NCBI GenBank assembly: GCA_020438295.1 | Contig: JAGQUV010000012.1 | Coordinates: 1-46,958 of the forward strand | Source of the DNA: Solirubrobacterales bacterium | Lineage (GTDB): Bacteria; Actinomycetota; Thermoleophilia; Solirubrobacterales; 70-9 | Reading direction: 5' to 3' | Length of the DNA stretch: 46,958 nt | In this document: piece by piece, positions 15,369-24,783 of the stretch | How positions within the stretch are numbered: position 1 is the first letter of the stretch | Layout: every line of letters begins with the position of its first letter | Notes under the pieces: generated by a model | What the model was told of the DNA's origin: nothing | Database searches by the model: none | Seen by the model: the letters and a program-made list of their open reading frames with translations, nothing else | Made by a program: the position numbers and the translations under genes

Positions 15369-16085
15369 GTGCCCAGTTCGCTCGAACGCCGCCACAACCG
15401 CCGTCGCCGACACGAGCGGACCCGTCAGGAGCTGATCCAGGCGGCACTCGACCAGGCGGTGGCCGGTTCGTTCAAGGACCTCACGGTCGAAGGAGTGACC
15501 CGGGCGGCCGGTGTCTCGCGCAGCGCCTTCTACGTCTACTTCGGCGACAAGGAAGAGCTGCTGCTGGGGGCGCTCGAGGACCTGATCGCCAGCCACCAGA
15601 ACCGGCTCGGCAATTGCTGGCCGGACGGCGGTGACCCGCGGCGCGGGGTGGAGAAGGCGATCTACGACGTGGCCCGGGTCTTCTCCGACAACTCGGAGCT
15701 GCTCGCGCTGGCCTTCGAGACCGCTACCTACGACGAGGAGGTGCGCGAGATCTGGGCGGCGCTTACCGAGTCGGTGACCGACGGCACGGTAGCCCAGATC
15801 AAGCGGCTCCAGGCCGATGGGGCGGTCGACGATTCGCTCGATGCCGAGGCTCTGGCCGAGGGCCTGGTGTTGATGACCGAGCGCAGCTTCCAGGTCAACC
15901 TGGCCCAGGGCCAACGGCAGCCGGACTCGGTCGCGGCCGACCTGACCAAGGTCTGGTGGGCCGCCCTGTTCGGGGCCGGCGCCGGCAACGGGGGAAACGG
16001 ATCCTCGCCGCAGGACGGCCCGCCACCGCCCGACGCCGGCGGTACGGATCCGCGGGCCGCGAGTCCGGCCGGAGCGGATTCCTAG
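15369..16085 (+). CDS. TetR-family transcriptional regulator
   Basis: 238 residues from GTG. A very basic N-terminus (RRHNRRRRHERTRQ) precedes a canonical TetR DNA-binding domain: VEGVTRAAGVSRSAFYVYFGDKEELL at about residues 40-65. The helical domain runs to about 205, and the last 30 residues are a disordered Pro/Gly/Asp tail. Its own promoter separates it from the copper cluster, which ends 43 bases upstream on the same strand; whether it regulates that cluster cannot be told. It is convergent with lemA, and the two coding regions overlap by four bases (CTAG). Confidence 0.9.
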   Translation: MPSSLERRHNRRRRHERTRQELIQAALDQAVAGSFKDLTVEGVTRAAGVSRSAFYVYFGDKEELLLGALEDLIASHQNRLGNCWPDGGDPRRGVEKAIYDVARVFSDNSELLALAFETATYDEEVREIWAALTESVTDGTVAQIKRLQADGAVDDSLDAEALAEGLVLMTERSFQVNLAQGQRQPDSVAADLTKVWWAALFGAGAGNGGNGSSPQDGPPPPDAGGTDPRAASPAGADS

Positions 16086-16648
16086 AAACTGACCGAAGGG
16101 GTCTCGCGTTCGGAAGCGTCGGCGATCTCGAAGAACTCCTTGGCCTGGAAGCCACCCTGGTTGGCCACGATCGAGGCCGGGAACTGCTGGATCTTGGTGT
16201 TGTAGCCCTGGACGTTGGAGTTGTAGATCCGGCGGGAGGCCTGGATCTCGTCCTCGAGCTCGGAGAGGTTGCGGCTCAGCTGCTGGAAGTTCTCGGTCGC
16301 CTTCAGATCGGGGTAGTTCTCGGCCACCGCGCGCAGGTCGGCCATCGCCCGGGTCAGCGCCGACTCGGTCTTGGCGGTGTCCTCCACTCCGGTCGAGGCC
16401 ATCGCCTTGGCCCGGGCTTCGGTCACGTTCTCGAACACCTGCTGTTCGTGCGTGGCGTAGCCCTTGACCGTCTCGACCAGGTTGGGGACCAGGTCGTGGC
16501 GTCGCTTGAGCTGCACGTCGATCCCGCTCCAGGACTCCTCCACCCGGTTGCGGAACGAGATGATGCCGTTGCGGGTCGAGATGTACCAGAGCACCGCGAT
16601 CAGGACGATCACAACGACTACGATCAGCGCGATCAGGCCACCGCTCAT
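16082..16648 (-). CDS. lemA: LemA family membrane protein
   Basis: 188 residues. One N-terminal membrane helix (residues 5-24) is followed by a long helical-bundle domain. Family hallmarks are NRVEESWSGIDVQLKRRHDLVPNLVETVKGY, read here in segments around residues 34-65, and YNTKIQQFPASIVA near 148-163. The role of LemA is unclear; it is an envelope protein with the N-terminus probably outside. In many bacteria it sits beside a TPM-domain protein, but none is seen here. The ATG at 16648 has GAGGAGAG upstream, and a -10 box lies at 16688-16693. Confidence 0.92.
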   Translation of the reverse strand: MSGGLIALIVVVVIVLIAVLWYISTRNGIISFRNRVEESWSGIDVQLKRRHDLVPNLVETVKGYATHEQQVFENVTEARAKAMASTGVEDTAKTESALTRAMADLRAVAENYPDLKATENFQQLSRNLSELEDEIQASRRIYNSNVQGYNTKIQQFPASIVANQGGFQAKEFFEIADASERETPSVSF

Positions 16649-16687
16649 TATCAGCTCTCCTCGGGGTCGGTTTGGGTCACCGCAGCC

Positions 16688-16693
16688 ATCCTA
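16688..16693 (-). promoter_or_regulatory. -10 box (TAGGAT) of lemA
   Basis: Reads TAGGAT on the minus strand, 39 bases before the lemA ATG. It lies back-to-back with the plus-strand box at 16712-16717. Confidence 0.4.
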
Positions 16694-16711
16694 TCCCGGT
16701 GCCACGGCAGA

Positions 16712-16717
16712 TAGGGT
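16712..16717 (+). promoter_or_regulatory. -10 box (TAGGGT) of the 223-residue gene
   Basis: TAGGGT ends seven bases before TTG 16725. It overlaps a GTG at 16716 that would otherwise look like a start codon. Confidence 0.45.
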
Positions 16718-16724
16718 GGACGGG

Positions 16725-17396
16725 TTGGCAAACCAGGCTGAACAGTGGGCGGCGATCGTCGCCGGGTACGAGGGAGCCGGCCAGGTCACCTACGAGCCGG
16801 TCGGCGGGATCAATCCGGCCGACGGCCCGGTGGCGCTATGCGTCGGCGGCACCAACCGCCTGACCGGGCAGCTCACCGCCGATTTCTGGGGGGCGAGCTG
16901 CGACGCCGACGAGGAGGAGGTGGGCCGCCTCTTCGGCAAGAGCGTGGTCCCGACCTCGATCCTGGCCAAGGCCCACATGCCAGACCTGGCCGAGGTGATC
17001 GGCGCGTTCAACGTCGAATCGATCGAAGCCCGGCCGGACGAGTACATAAAACAGCGGGTGTCGCGAAAGGTCGAGTTCGAGTCGGTCGCCTTCAACCGCA
17101 ACTTCCTGGCCACGGTGCCGAAGGAGTACGACCCGGTCGCCCTGCGCGAGCTCTTCTCCCCGGGTTTCCTCGACTGGGTGACCACGATCGACCGCGAGAT
17201 CGACTTCGGCATAAACGACCGGCAGTTCTGGTTTCTGTGGAGGCTTGCGGAGCGGACCGCCGGCGAGCTGCGGCTGGCCCTGGAAAACGCCGGCGAGCTG
17301 TTCAAGCGGATCCACCGTGAGCTGGAGCTGGAGGGATACCACCATTACCCGCCCGGCCCCTGGAACGCCGGGCTCGAGCCCTTTCCGGCCGAGTAG
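16725..17396 (+). CDS. Conserved-looking cytoplasmic protein of unknown function
   Basis: 223 residues from TTG 16725; GTG 16716 lies inside the -10 box and is less likely. I do not recognise a family. The protein has no signal peptide or membrane helix. Notable stretches are a N-terminal beta region (VALCVGGTNRLTGQL), a basic-acidic patch with ARPDEYIKQRVSRKVEFES near residues 100-118, and a helical C-terminus ending in Tyr/His/Pro-rich sequence. Codon use is like the neighbours, so it is a real gene. Divergent from lemA, convergent with the NUDIX gene 15 bases on. Confidence 0.78.
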   Translation: MANQAEQWAAIVAGYEGAGQVTYEPVGGINPADGPVALCVGGTNRLTGQLTADFWGASCDADEEEVGRLFGKSVVPTSILAKAHMPDLAEVIGAFNVESIEARPDEYIKQRVSRKVEFESVAFNRNFLATVPKEYDPVALRELFSPGFLDWVTTIDREIDFGINDRQFWFLWRLAERTAGELRLALENAGELFKRIHRELELEGYHHYPPGPWNAGLEPFPAE

Positions 17397-17411
17397 CCCG
17401 GCCGGCCTGCT

Positions 17412-18056
17412 TCAGTCGGGGTAGTCGTCGTCGCCCGGCAGGATTATCCGCGGGTTGTCCTTGTCGCCGATCACCTTGGGCAGGACGACCCGGGTGGCGT
17501 TCGGGTCGGATCTGGCCGCTTCCATCGCCGCGGCCGTGTTCGCCGCGGGAACCAGCGCCTCGAGTTGCTTGAGGGTGGGGAAGACGATCGGGAAGCCTTC
17601 GTTCTCGGTCTTCTCGACCGCGTCGGCCGGGGTGATCCAGATCGCCTCCGACATCTCGAACTCGTCCGGCTGGACCTCCACACCGGCCGGAGCGGCGGCC
17701 AGGAAGAAGTAGGTGTCGAAGCGGACCCTGACTATCTCCGGGGTTACCCAGCGGGCCAGCGGGATCATCTCGGTCCCGGGATCGAGGTCGACCCCCGCCT
17801 CTTCGCTCAGTTCCCGGCGGGCGCAGGCGGTTAGCCCCTCCATGCCGTGGCCGTCCTCGGGATCGAGTGAGCCTCCGGGGAACACCCAGACGCTCGGCAT
17901 GAAATGCGATTCCGGCGATCGCTTCAGGAGCAGCACCTCGAGCGAGCCGTCGGGTTCGGTGTCGCGCAGCAGGATGACCGTGGCCGCCGTACGGGGCCGG
18001 CTGGGGACGCCGGTGTTGATCGCTTCCGACGATCCGGGTTCGGGGAACGCGCTCAT
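17412..18056 (-). CDS. NUDIX hydrolase
   Basis: 214 residues. NUDIX enzymes cleave nucleoside diphosphates linked to another group, using metal bound by the box REUxEExGU. Here the box core RELSEEAGV lies at 81-89 and its upstream glutamate at 73 is correctly spaced. The front of the box ([11 protein letters not shown], 61-71) is longer than the consensus, as in NUDT7/NUDT19-like and CoA pyrophosphatase-like members. VFPGG precedes it. Substrate is therefore uncertain. The start follows TACGGT by six bases. It is divergent from rubredoxin. Confidence 0.88.
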   Translation of the reverse strand: MSAFPEPGSSEAINTGVPSRPRTAATVILLRDTEPDGSLEVLLLKRSPESHFMPSVWVFPGGSLDPEDGHGMEGLTACARRELSEEAGVDLDPGTEMIPLARWVTPEIVRVRFDTYFFLAAAPAGVEVQPDEFEMSEAIWITPADAVEKTENEGFPIVFPTLKQLEALVPAANTAAAMEAARSDPNATRVVLPKVIGDKDNPRIILPGDDDYPD

Positions 18057-18062
18057 CGCCTA

Positions 18063-18068
18063 ACCGTA
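18063..18068 (-). promoter_or_regulatory. -10 box (TACGGT) of the NUDIX gene
   Basis: Reads TACGGT on the minus strand, six bases before the ATG at 18056. Confidence 0.4.
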
Positions 18069-18099
18069 CTGCGAACCGTCCCGGTCGGTCCGGTTTGGG

Positions 18100-18105
18100 T
18101 AGTCT
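18100..18105 (+). promoter_or_regulatory. -10 box (TAGTCT) of the rubredoxin gene
   Basis: TAGTCT ends seven bases before GTG 18113. An in-frame TTG at 18095 lies upstream of the box and is not a credible start. Confidence 0.4.
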
Positions 18106-18112
18106 GGGCCGG

Positions 18113-18292
18113 GTGGAAACTGCAACGACACAACTCTGGATCTGCTCGTCGTGCGGCTGGATATATGACCCGGCCGAAGGCGATCCCGACGGCGGCATCC
18201 CCAGCGGGACCGTGTTCGAGGACATCCCCGACGACTGGTTCTGCCCGGTCTGCGGGGCCCGCAAGGCCGACTTCGAGCCGTACGAAGGCTGA
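18113..18292 (+). CDS. rubA: Rubredoxin
   Basis: 59 residues from GTG 18113. Rubredoxins hold one iron in four cysteines and pass single electrons. The ligands are Cys11/Cys14 (CSSC) and Cys44/Cys47 (CPVC), with the conserved YDPAEGDP and [10 protein letters not shown] segments. Cytoplasmic. In actinobacteria, rubredoxins serve alkane hydroxylases or oxidative-stress reductases; neither partner is adjacent here, and the neighbouring genes (NUDIX, MarR/efflux) give no clear role. Confidence 0.95.
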   Translation: METATTQLWICSSCGWIYDPAEGDPDGGIPSGTVFEDIPDDWFCPVCGARKADFEPYEG

Positions 18293-18397
18293 GCAAGCAG
18301 GCGGACCCGCCGTTGGGCCCCGCGCTTCGAGCCGCGGCCGGGCCCTTCGAACCCCGGCCGGGGGCCGGTGGACCAGTAGCGCCGGCGGACCGGTAGC

Positions 18398-18447
18398 GGC
18401 CCGCGAACCGGTCACGGCCCGCGAACCGGTCACGGCCCGCGAACCGG
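18398..18447. repeat. 18-bp tandem repeat, 2.8 copies
   Basis: Units starting GGCCCGCGAACCGGTCAC at 18398 and 18416 are identical; a third, 14-base partial copy runs to 18447. It lies in the 310-bp gap between rubredoxin and the MarR gene, which otherwise holds GC-rich sequence, the hairpin at 18442-18488 and the MarR promoter region. Confidence 0.9.
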
Positions 18448-18488
18448 GTCCGATGTTGCTGGACCCTCCGGCTACATCGGACCCGGTT
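18442..18488. terminator. Long perfect hairpin between rubA and the MarR operon
   Basis: A 15-bp perfect stem AACCGGGTCCGATGT/ACATCGGACCCGGTT encloses 17 bases. There is no T-run, so a factor-assisted terminator for rubA or a protein-binding cruciform are both possible. Its left arm overlaps the last repeat unit. Confidence 0.55.
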
Positions 18489-18561
18489 GGGCCGGTCGTG
18501 CGCCGACGGCGTGGCCGGCGTTGCGTGCGGCGTTGCGTGATATAGGTCACTTTGGCAACTA

Positions 18562-18573
18562 TTGCACTTGCAA
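18562..18573 (+). promoter_or_regulatory. Palindrome in the AT-rich promoter region of the MarR/efflux operon
   Basis: TTGCACTTGCAA (TTGCA-ct-TGCAA) lies 29 bases before the MarR ATG, in the only AT-rich stretch nearby (18541-18600). Further TTGC copies flank it. Size and position suit an autoregulatory MarR operator. TTGGCA at 18552-18557 could serve as -35. Confidence 0.5.
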
Positions 18574-18602
18574 AATGATTGCGAAAGTGGAAGTATCTCG
18601 GC

Positions 18603-19154
18603 ATGCCTGAGACGACGTCCACCGCAGCCGGCCCCGACGAGGCCCTCGCCGCCGGGTCGGAACTGGATCCGGAGGTCCGCGAGACCGCGATCCGGGTCGG
18701 GGTCCTGATCCGTCGCCTGTTCGCCTACGGCGACGGTGGCCGCTCGCTCCAGGTGGCCGACGAACACGGCCTCTCGTTCATCCAGCTTAAGGCGATGATC
18801 AGCCTGAGCGCGGTAGCCACAGACGGCGCGCCCTGCATCCAGGACGTGGCCGAGGACCTCGACGTTTCGATGCCGTCGCTCAGCCGGGCTTTCGACAGCT
18901 TGGTCCGCAAGGGCCTGATCTCCCGCTCGGAAGACCCCGATGACCGGCGCCGCCGCCGGATCGAACTGACCGAAGCCGGGACCGGGATCGTCAACGAGTT
19001 CATCCACGCCCGGATGGAAGGGGCGCTGCGGTTCGCCGCCAGCCTGGAGCCGGCCGAGCGCGAAGCGCTCGACAGCGCCGTCGGCATGTTGCTCACGCGC
19101 GACGACATCGCGCCGATCTACAGACAGCTCGAGGAAATGGATCGCAGTGAGTAG
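18603..19154 (+). CDS. MarR-family transcriptional regulator
   Basis: 183 residues from ATG 18603; an ATG 24 bases upstream lacks support and falls in the promoter region. The winged helix-turn-helix shows as CIQDVAEDLDVSMPSLSRAF at 78-97, and the wing as EDPDDRRRRRIEL at 110-122, a clear MarR signature. MarR dimers usually repress a neighbouring pump and are released by phenolic or hydrophobic ligands. Its last eight bases overlap the DHA2 transporter start, so the pair forms an operon controlled from the palindrome at 18562-18573. Confidence 0.92.
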   Translation: MPETTSTAAGPDEALAAGSELDPEVRETAIRVGVLIRRLFAYGDGGRSLQVADEHGLSFIQLKAMISLSAVATDGAPCIQDVAEDLDVSMPSLSRAFDSLVRKGLISRSEDPDDRRRRRIELTEAGTGIVNEFIHARMEGALRFAASLEPAEREALDSAVGMLLTRDDIAPIYRQLEEMDRSE

Positions 19155-20772
19155 GTACCGGCACCTGATCACCGACGAGAACCGCAAGTGGTGGACCCTG
19201 GGCGCGATGTGCCTGGCGCTGTTCATGATCATGCTGGACAACACCGTGGTCAACGTCGCGCTGCCTTCGATCCAGCGCGATCTCGACACCTCGATCTCGG
19301 GCCTGGAGTGGATCGTCAACGGGTACACGCTTTCGTTTGCGGTCCTGCTGGTGGTCGGCGGGCGGCTGGGCGACATCTTCGGCCGGCGCAAGATGTTCCT
19401 GCTCGGCGTGGTGATCTTCACCCTTTCCTCAGTCACCGCCGGCTTTGCGGTCGACAACCTCTCCCTGATCGCCAGCCGGGTCGTCCAGGGGGCCGGTGCC
19501 GCGCTGATGATGCCGGGCACGCTTTCGATCATCACCGACGCATTCCCGCCTTCCGAGCGGGGCAAGGCGATCGGCACCTGGGCCGGGGTGTCGGCGGTTG
19601 CGCTGGCGATCGGCCCGGTACTGGGAGGGTTCCTGACCGAGCACGTGGACTGGCGGGCGATCTTCTTCATCAACGTCCCGGTCGGCATCCTGGCGGTCCT
19701 GGCGGCGATCTTCGCGGTGCGCGAATCGCGTGATACGACGGTGGGACGCAGGGTCGACGTGCTCGGGGTCGCCGTGCTCACGGTCAGCCTCACCGCCCTC
19801 GTCCTGGCGCTGATCGAAGGCAACAACTGGGGCTGGGGTTCGACCGCGATCGTCGGCCTGATCGCCGGATCGGTGGTGGCGTTCGTCCTGTTCGCCGTGG
19901 TCGAGCGGCGGGTCACCGCCCCGATCATCGAGTTCGCCCTGTTCAACAGCCGCAACTTCATCGGGGCGGTGACGGTCGCGTTCATAATCTCGTTCGCGAT
20001 GCTGGGCGTGTTCTTCTTCTTCGCGCTCTACATGCAGAACATCCTGGGCTACTCGCCGCTGGAGGCCGGGATCAGGTTCTTGCCGACCACGCTGGTGATC
20101 ATGGTGCTGGCGCCGCTGGCCGGCAGGCTCTCAGACCGGATCGGCCCGCGCTGGCCGATGGTGATCGGCATGGCCCTGGTTTCCGTTGCGCTGTACATGC
20201 TTTCGACGATCGAGGTCGGAACCACGTTTTCCCACATCCTTCCGGGGTTCGTGTTGCTGGGTGCCGGGATCGGCATGACCATGTCGCCGATGTCGACCGC
20301 CGCGATGAACTCGGTCGCCACCGCCAAGGCCGGCGTCGCATCCGGTGTGCTGTCGATGTTCCGCATGGTCGGCGGGACGTTCGGCATCGCAGCGCTGGGG
20401 GCGCTGTTCCAGGGCCAGGCCAAGTCGCGGCTGGACCAGACCTTCTCGGGTGCCGGGTTGACCGGGGCCGAGCGCAGCGACTTCGCCCACCAGCTGACCG
20501 GCGGGGCTCCGCACGTCGACGGCCTCTCGGCGGCCCAGGCGGCAAAGGTGACCGCGGCCGGGCAGGACGCGTTCGTCTACGGCCTGAGCCACGCCATGGT
20601 GCTCTCGCTGTCGGTGGCGATCCTCGGTGTGCTGGTCGCCCTGCTGATGATCCGTGGTCACGGCAAGTCGCATGAAGAAGAGGTGGGGCCGGTCGTCCGG
20701 GAAGAGCCGGGCCCGCTGGAAGACGAAGCCGGGGAGCTGGCCGCCCCGGGGTCGGCCGCACCGGTGACCTGA
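19147..20772 (+). CDS. MFS efflux transporter, DHA2 family (EmrB/QacA type, 14 TM)
   Basis: 541 residues from GTG 19147. The DHA2 motif LDNTVVNVALPSIQRDL follows TM1; motif A GGRLGDIFGRRKMFLLG lies at about 75-91; motif C ALAIGPVLGGFLTEHVDWR is in TM5. About 14 membrane helices and a Glu/Pro-rich cytoplasmic tail after residue 505. It exports hydrophobic drugs or metabolites in exchange for protons. Unlike the pump at 6945 it is paired with a MarR repressor, so the two probably respond to different compounds. Confidence 0.93.
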   Translation: MSRYRHLITDENRKWWTLGAMCLALFMIMLDNTVVNVALPSIQRDLDTSISGLEWIVNGYTLSFAVLLVVGGRLGDIFGRRKMFLLGVVIFTLSSVTAGFAVDNLSLIASRVVQGAGAALMMPGTLSIITDAFPPSERGKAIGTWAGVSAVALAIGPVLGGFLTEHVDWRAIFFINVPVGILAVLAAIFAVRESRDTTVGRRVDVLGVAVLTVSLTALVLALIEGNNWGWGSTAIVGLIAGSVVAFVLFAVVERRVTAPIIEFALFNSRNFIGAVTVAFIISFAMLGVFFFFALYMQNILGYSPLEAGIRFLPTTLVIMVLAPLAGRLSDRIGPRWPMVIGMALVSVALYMLSTIEVGTTFSHILPGFVLLGAGIGMTMSPMSTAAMNSVATAKAGVASGVLSMFRMVGGTFGIAALGALFQGQAKSRLDQTFSGAGLTGAERSDFAHQLTGGAPHVDGLSAAQAAKVTAAGQDAFVYGLSHAMVLSLSVAILGVLVALLMIRGHGKSHEEEVGPVVREEPGPLEDEAGELAAPGSAAPVT

Positions 20773-20821
20773 GTCTTCCCGACAGGCCGTGGACCGGGCC
20801 CGCTCCCGGCTGCGGCAGGTT

Positions 20822-20840
20822 TCCGACCCACCGGGTCGGA
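20822..20840. terminator. Hairpin after the MarR/efflux operon
   Basis: 8-bp perfect stem TCCGACCC/GGGTCGGA with a 3-base loop, 50 bases past the transporter stop. No T-run follows. Confidence 0.45.
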
Positions 20841-20857
20841 TCAGCCGGCCCGTCGAT

Positions 20858-20878
20858 GCCCGAAGGTACTATTCGGGC
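20858..20878 (+). promoter_or_regulatory. Palindrome enclosing the L,D-transpeptidase -10 box
   Basis: GCCCGAA/TTCGGGC arms with a 7-base spacer. The -10 candidate TACTAT (20867-20872) spans the spacer and the start of the right arm. It lies about 40 bases before the GTG at 20918. A repressor here would block the promoter. Confidence 0.45.
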
Positions 20879-20917
20879 AACTCCGCTTCCGCAACCGGGT
20901 TCTTACAGGGAGATCAA

Positions 20918-22087
20918 GTGCGTTCGACCGACAGACCACATCCGTTCAGCCAGGCGCCCGCGCAGGCCGCACTGGTCCTGATCCTGATCGCCGGCCTGCT
21001 GGGCGTGGCGGCGGTCGGCGCCCCGCATGCGGCGGGCCGGCAGACCGGCGGGCAGCCGGGCAGCGGCGGGGGGTCGCAGCCGAAGGCGGTTCCGAACAGC
21101 ACCCTGAAGATCAAGCCACACGGCCTGAGAAAGGGCCGGGCCGGCATCACCTCGATCGTCACCGTGGGCGGCAGCCTCAGCCCGTACCGCAAGGGGCAGA
21201 AAGTCCAGGTCTACTTCTTCCACAACGCGAAACGGTTCAGCCTGCGCCGGGTCAGGGTCAAGAAGGGCAAAGGCAACTTCGGCACGTTCCGGACCAGGGT
21301 CGCGACCAAGAAGGGCGGGAAGTACGCGGTCCAGGCCAAGTACTTCGGCCAGGCCGGAAGCGACCCGGTCAACCGGGACACGACCGTCCGCAAGTCGTGG
21401 AAGGTGCGATTCAGGGGAGTGAGCAAGGGACAGTGTGGACGGTTGGTCCGCGGGTTCCGCAAGGCGCTCAACCGACTCGCCTACGTGCCGTCGAACGGCA
21501 AGTGCTTCGACGGCTCGATGGAGCGGGCAGTGCTGGCCTACCGCAAGGCGAACAACCTGAGCCGCAACGCGATCGCCTCGAAGGCGATCGTCAAGAACGT
21601 CTTCAACGGAAAGGGTCGCTACCGGGTGCGCAAGCCGGGGCTCGGCGATCACGTCGAGGCGCCGCTGTCGCGCCAGGTGATCGTGTTCGCCGACGGGAAC
21701 AAGCCGTATGCGATCTTCCCCACCTCCAGCGGCGCGCCGGCCACGCCGACCATCCTCGGCACGTACAGCTTCTACTGGAAGGACCCCGGCTACAACGCCA
21801 AAGGCATGTACATGTCGTCGTACTTCATCCGCGGCTATGCGATCCACGGCTACCAGTCGGTGCCCAACTACCCGGCCAGCCACGGCTGCCTGCGCACCTT
21901 CATCGCCGACCAGCCGCGGATCTACAACATGACCTACATCGGCCAGAGCATCTACACCTACGGCCGCGGTCGCTCGCTCGACGGCCTCGGCCGGTGGGAC
22001 ACCGGGATCCGGCTCGGACCGGACGCCGAACTCGGCCCGGACCTCGGGCCCACCGGTGGCCTGGACCCCGGATCGTTCACTGGCTGA
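20918..22087 (+). CDS. L,D-transpeptidase (YkuD domain), exported
   Basis: 389 residues from GTG 20918, preceded by AGGGAG; upstream in-frame sequence contains the promoter. A hydrophobic export segment lies at about 17-35. Residues 60-165 are a basic Ig-like region, 170-232 resemble a peptidoglycan-binding helical domain (GFRKALNRLAYVPSNG), and 250-360 are the YkuD catalytic domain with His310 and SHGCLR (321-326), nucleophile Cys324. The enzyme makes 3-3 cross-links in peptidoglycan or attaches proteins to it, outside the membrane. The tail is Gly/Pro/Asp-rich. It is the only gene of its unit. Confidence 0.92.
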   Translation: MRSTDRPHPFSQAPAQAALVLILIAGLLGVAAVGAPHAAGRQTGGQPGSGGGSQPKAVPNSTLKIKPHGLRKGRAGITSIVTVGGSLSPYRKGQKVQVYFFHNAKRFSLRRVRVKKGKGNFGTFRTRVATKKGGKYAVQAKYFGQAGSDPVNRDTTVRKSWKVRFRGVSKGQCGRLVRGFRKALNRLAYVPSNGKCFDGSMERAVLAYRKANNLSRNAIASKAIVKNVFNGKGRYRVRKPGLGDHVEAPLSRQVIVFADGNKPYAIFPTSSGAPATPTILGTYSFYWKDPGYNAKGMYMSSYFIRGYAIHGYQSVPNYPASHGCLRTFIADQPRIYNMTYIGQSIYTYGRGRSLDGLGRWDTGIRLGPDAELGPDLGPTGGLDPGSFTG

Positions 22088-22291
22088 GGCGGCCGGCCTG
22101 AACCGGGAACGGTTTGCAGGCTGAGCCGTCCGCCGGCGTCCCGGGCCGCGGGCCGGCTCGCGGCCTCTACCCGGAAGGGCCCGGCTGTATCCCGCACACA
22201 GAGCCGAATTCTGTTCTACGGGGTCGGGATTGCCTGACTGCACCGCCGGCCGATTCCTAATAATGTGGCCGGTGATGAGGACGGCGCACCA

Positions 22292-23676
22292 ATGACTTCA
22301 CTGGAACTGGCCCGCTGGCAATTCGGCATCGTCACGCTGTACCACTTCATCTTCGTCCCGCTGACCATCGGGCTGGCCTTCTTCACCGCCTGGGCCCAGA
22401 CCAAGTGGTACCGGACCGACCAGGAGAAGTGGCTCCGCGCGACCCGGTTCTGGGGCAAGCTGATGCTGATCTCGTTCGCGCTCGGGGTGGCGACCGGGAT
22501 CGTCCAGGAGTTCCAGTTCGGCATGAACTGGTCGGACTACTCCCGTTTCGTCGGTGACATCTTCGGGGCGCCGCTGGCGATGGAGGGCCTGGCCGCGTTC
22601 TTCGTCGAATCGACCTTCCTCGGACTGTGGCTGTTCGGTTGGGGGCGGCTCTCCAAGAAGATCCACCTGACCACGATCTGGCTGGTCTCGTTCTCGACCG
22701 CCCTTTCGGCCTACTTCATCCTGGCCGCCAACTCCTGGATGCAGCACCCGGTCGGCTACGAGATGGTCGACGGCAAGGCCGAGCTGACTTCGATCTGGGC
22801 GGTGATGACCAACAGCACCGCGCTGTACGCGTTCGCTCACACGATCCTCGCCGCGCTGTTGACCGGAGGGATGGTGATCGTCGCGATCTCGGCCTGGCAT
22901 CTGCTCAGGAGCAACGAGACCGGGGTGTTCGGGTCGTCGATGAAAATGGTCCTGCCGGTGCTGGCGCTGTCCGGGGTGCTGACCCTGGTCGTCGGGCATT
23001 TCAACGGCGTGCTGATGACCGAGCAGCAGCCGATGAAGATGGCTGCGGCCGACGCCGTATTCGAGACCGAGGACGGGGTCGGCCTCTCCCTGTTTGCGAC
23101 CGGTGACATGAAAAGCAATCCCGAGGGGGTCAACCGCAACATCCAGGTCCCGAACCTGCTCTCGTTCATCATGACCGGCAAGCCCCAGTCCGAGGTCGAG
23201 GGCGTCAACAACCTCAACGAGGAGTACCAGCAGAAATACGGCCCCGGGGAATACGCCCCGATCGTCGCGGTCGCCTACTGGTCCTGGCGCGTGATGCTGG
23301 GCTGTGGCTTCCTGCTGGCCATATTCGGCGTGATCGGCTGGTACCTGGCCCGCAAGGACCGGCTGGAGCAGTCGACCCGTTTCCTCAAAGTGGCGGTGCC
23401 GACCGCGTTCCTGCCGTTCGTGGCCAGCGCGGCGGGGTGGATCTTCGCCGAGATGGGCCGGCAGCCATGGGTCGTGTTCGGCCTGCTGAAGACCGAATTC
23501 GGTGTGTCGCCCAACGTCAGCTCGACCGAGGTCTGGATCAGCCTGATCGGGCTCACCCTGCTCTACGGGGTCCTCGCGGTGATCGCCGGGAAGGTCTTCT
23601 TCAGGGTGGCCGGCCAGGGCCCGAAGACCGAGGATCAAGAGGACGCCGAGCAGCCACATCTCGGGATGGCCTACTG

Positions 23677-23677
<1 letters not shown>
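22292..23677 (+). CDS. cydA: Cytochrome bd quinol oxidase subunit I
   Basis: 461 residues from ATG 22292 (a GTG 27 bases upstream is open but family members begin near LELARWQFG). CydA binds haems b558, b595 and d and oxidises quinol, reducing oxygen to water. His18 in LYHFIFVPLTIGL is a conserved haem ligand, and GRQPW lies at about residue 395. The length and short loop after TM6 match the short-Q-loop form common outside enterobacteria. The first gene of cydABDC; its TGA overlaps the cydB ATG by one base. It supports respiration at low oxygen or under nitric oxide and peroxide stress. Confidence 0.97.

Positions 23678-24783
<1,106 letters not shown>

Noticed and set aside
18398..18447. Possible CRISPR array
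   Set aside because: 18-bp units are directly adjacent with no spacers, and no cas genes are present.
22298..23659. 453-codon open frame opposite cydA
   Set aside because: Shadow of cydA; no recognisable domain.
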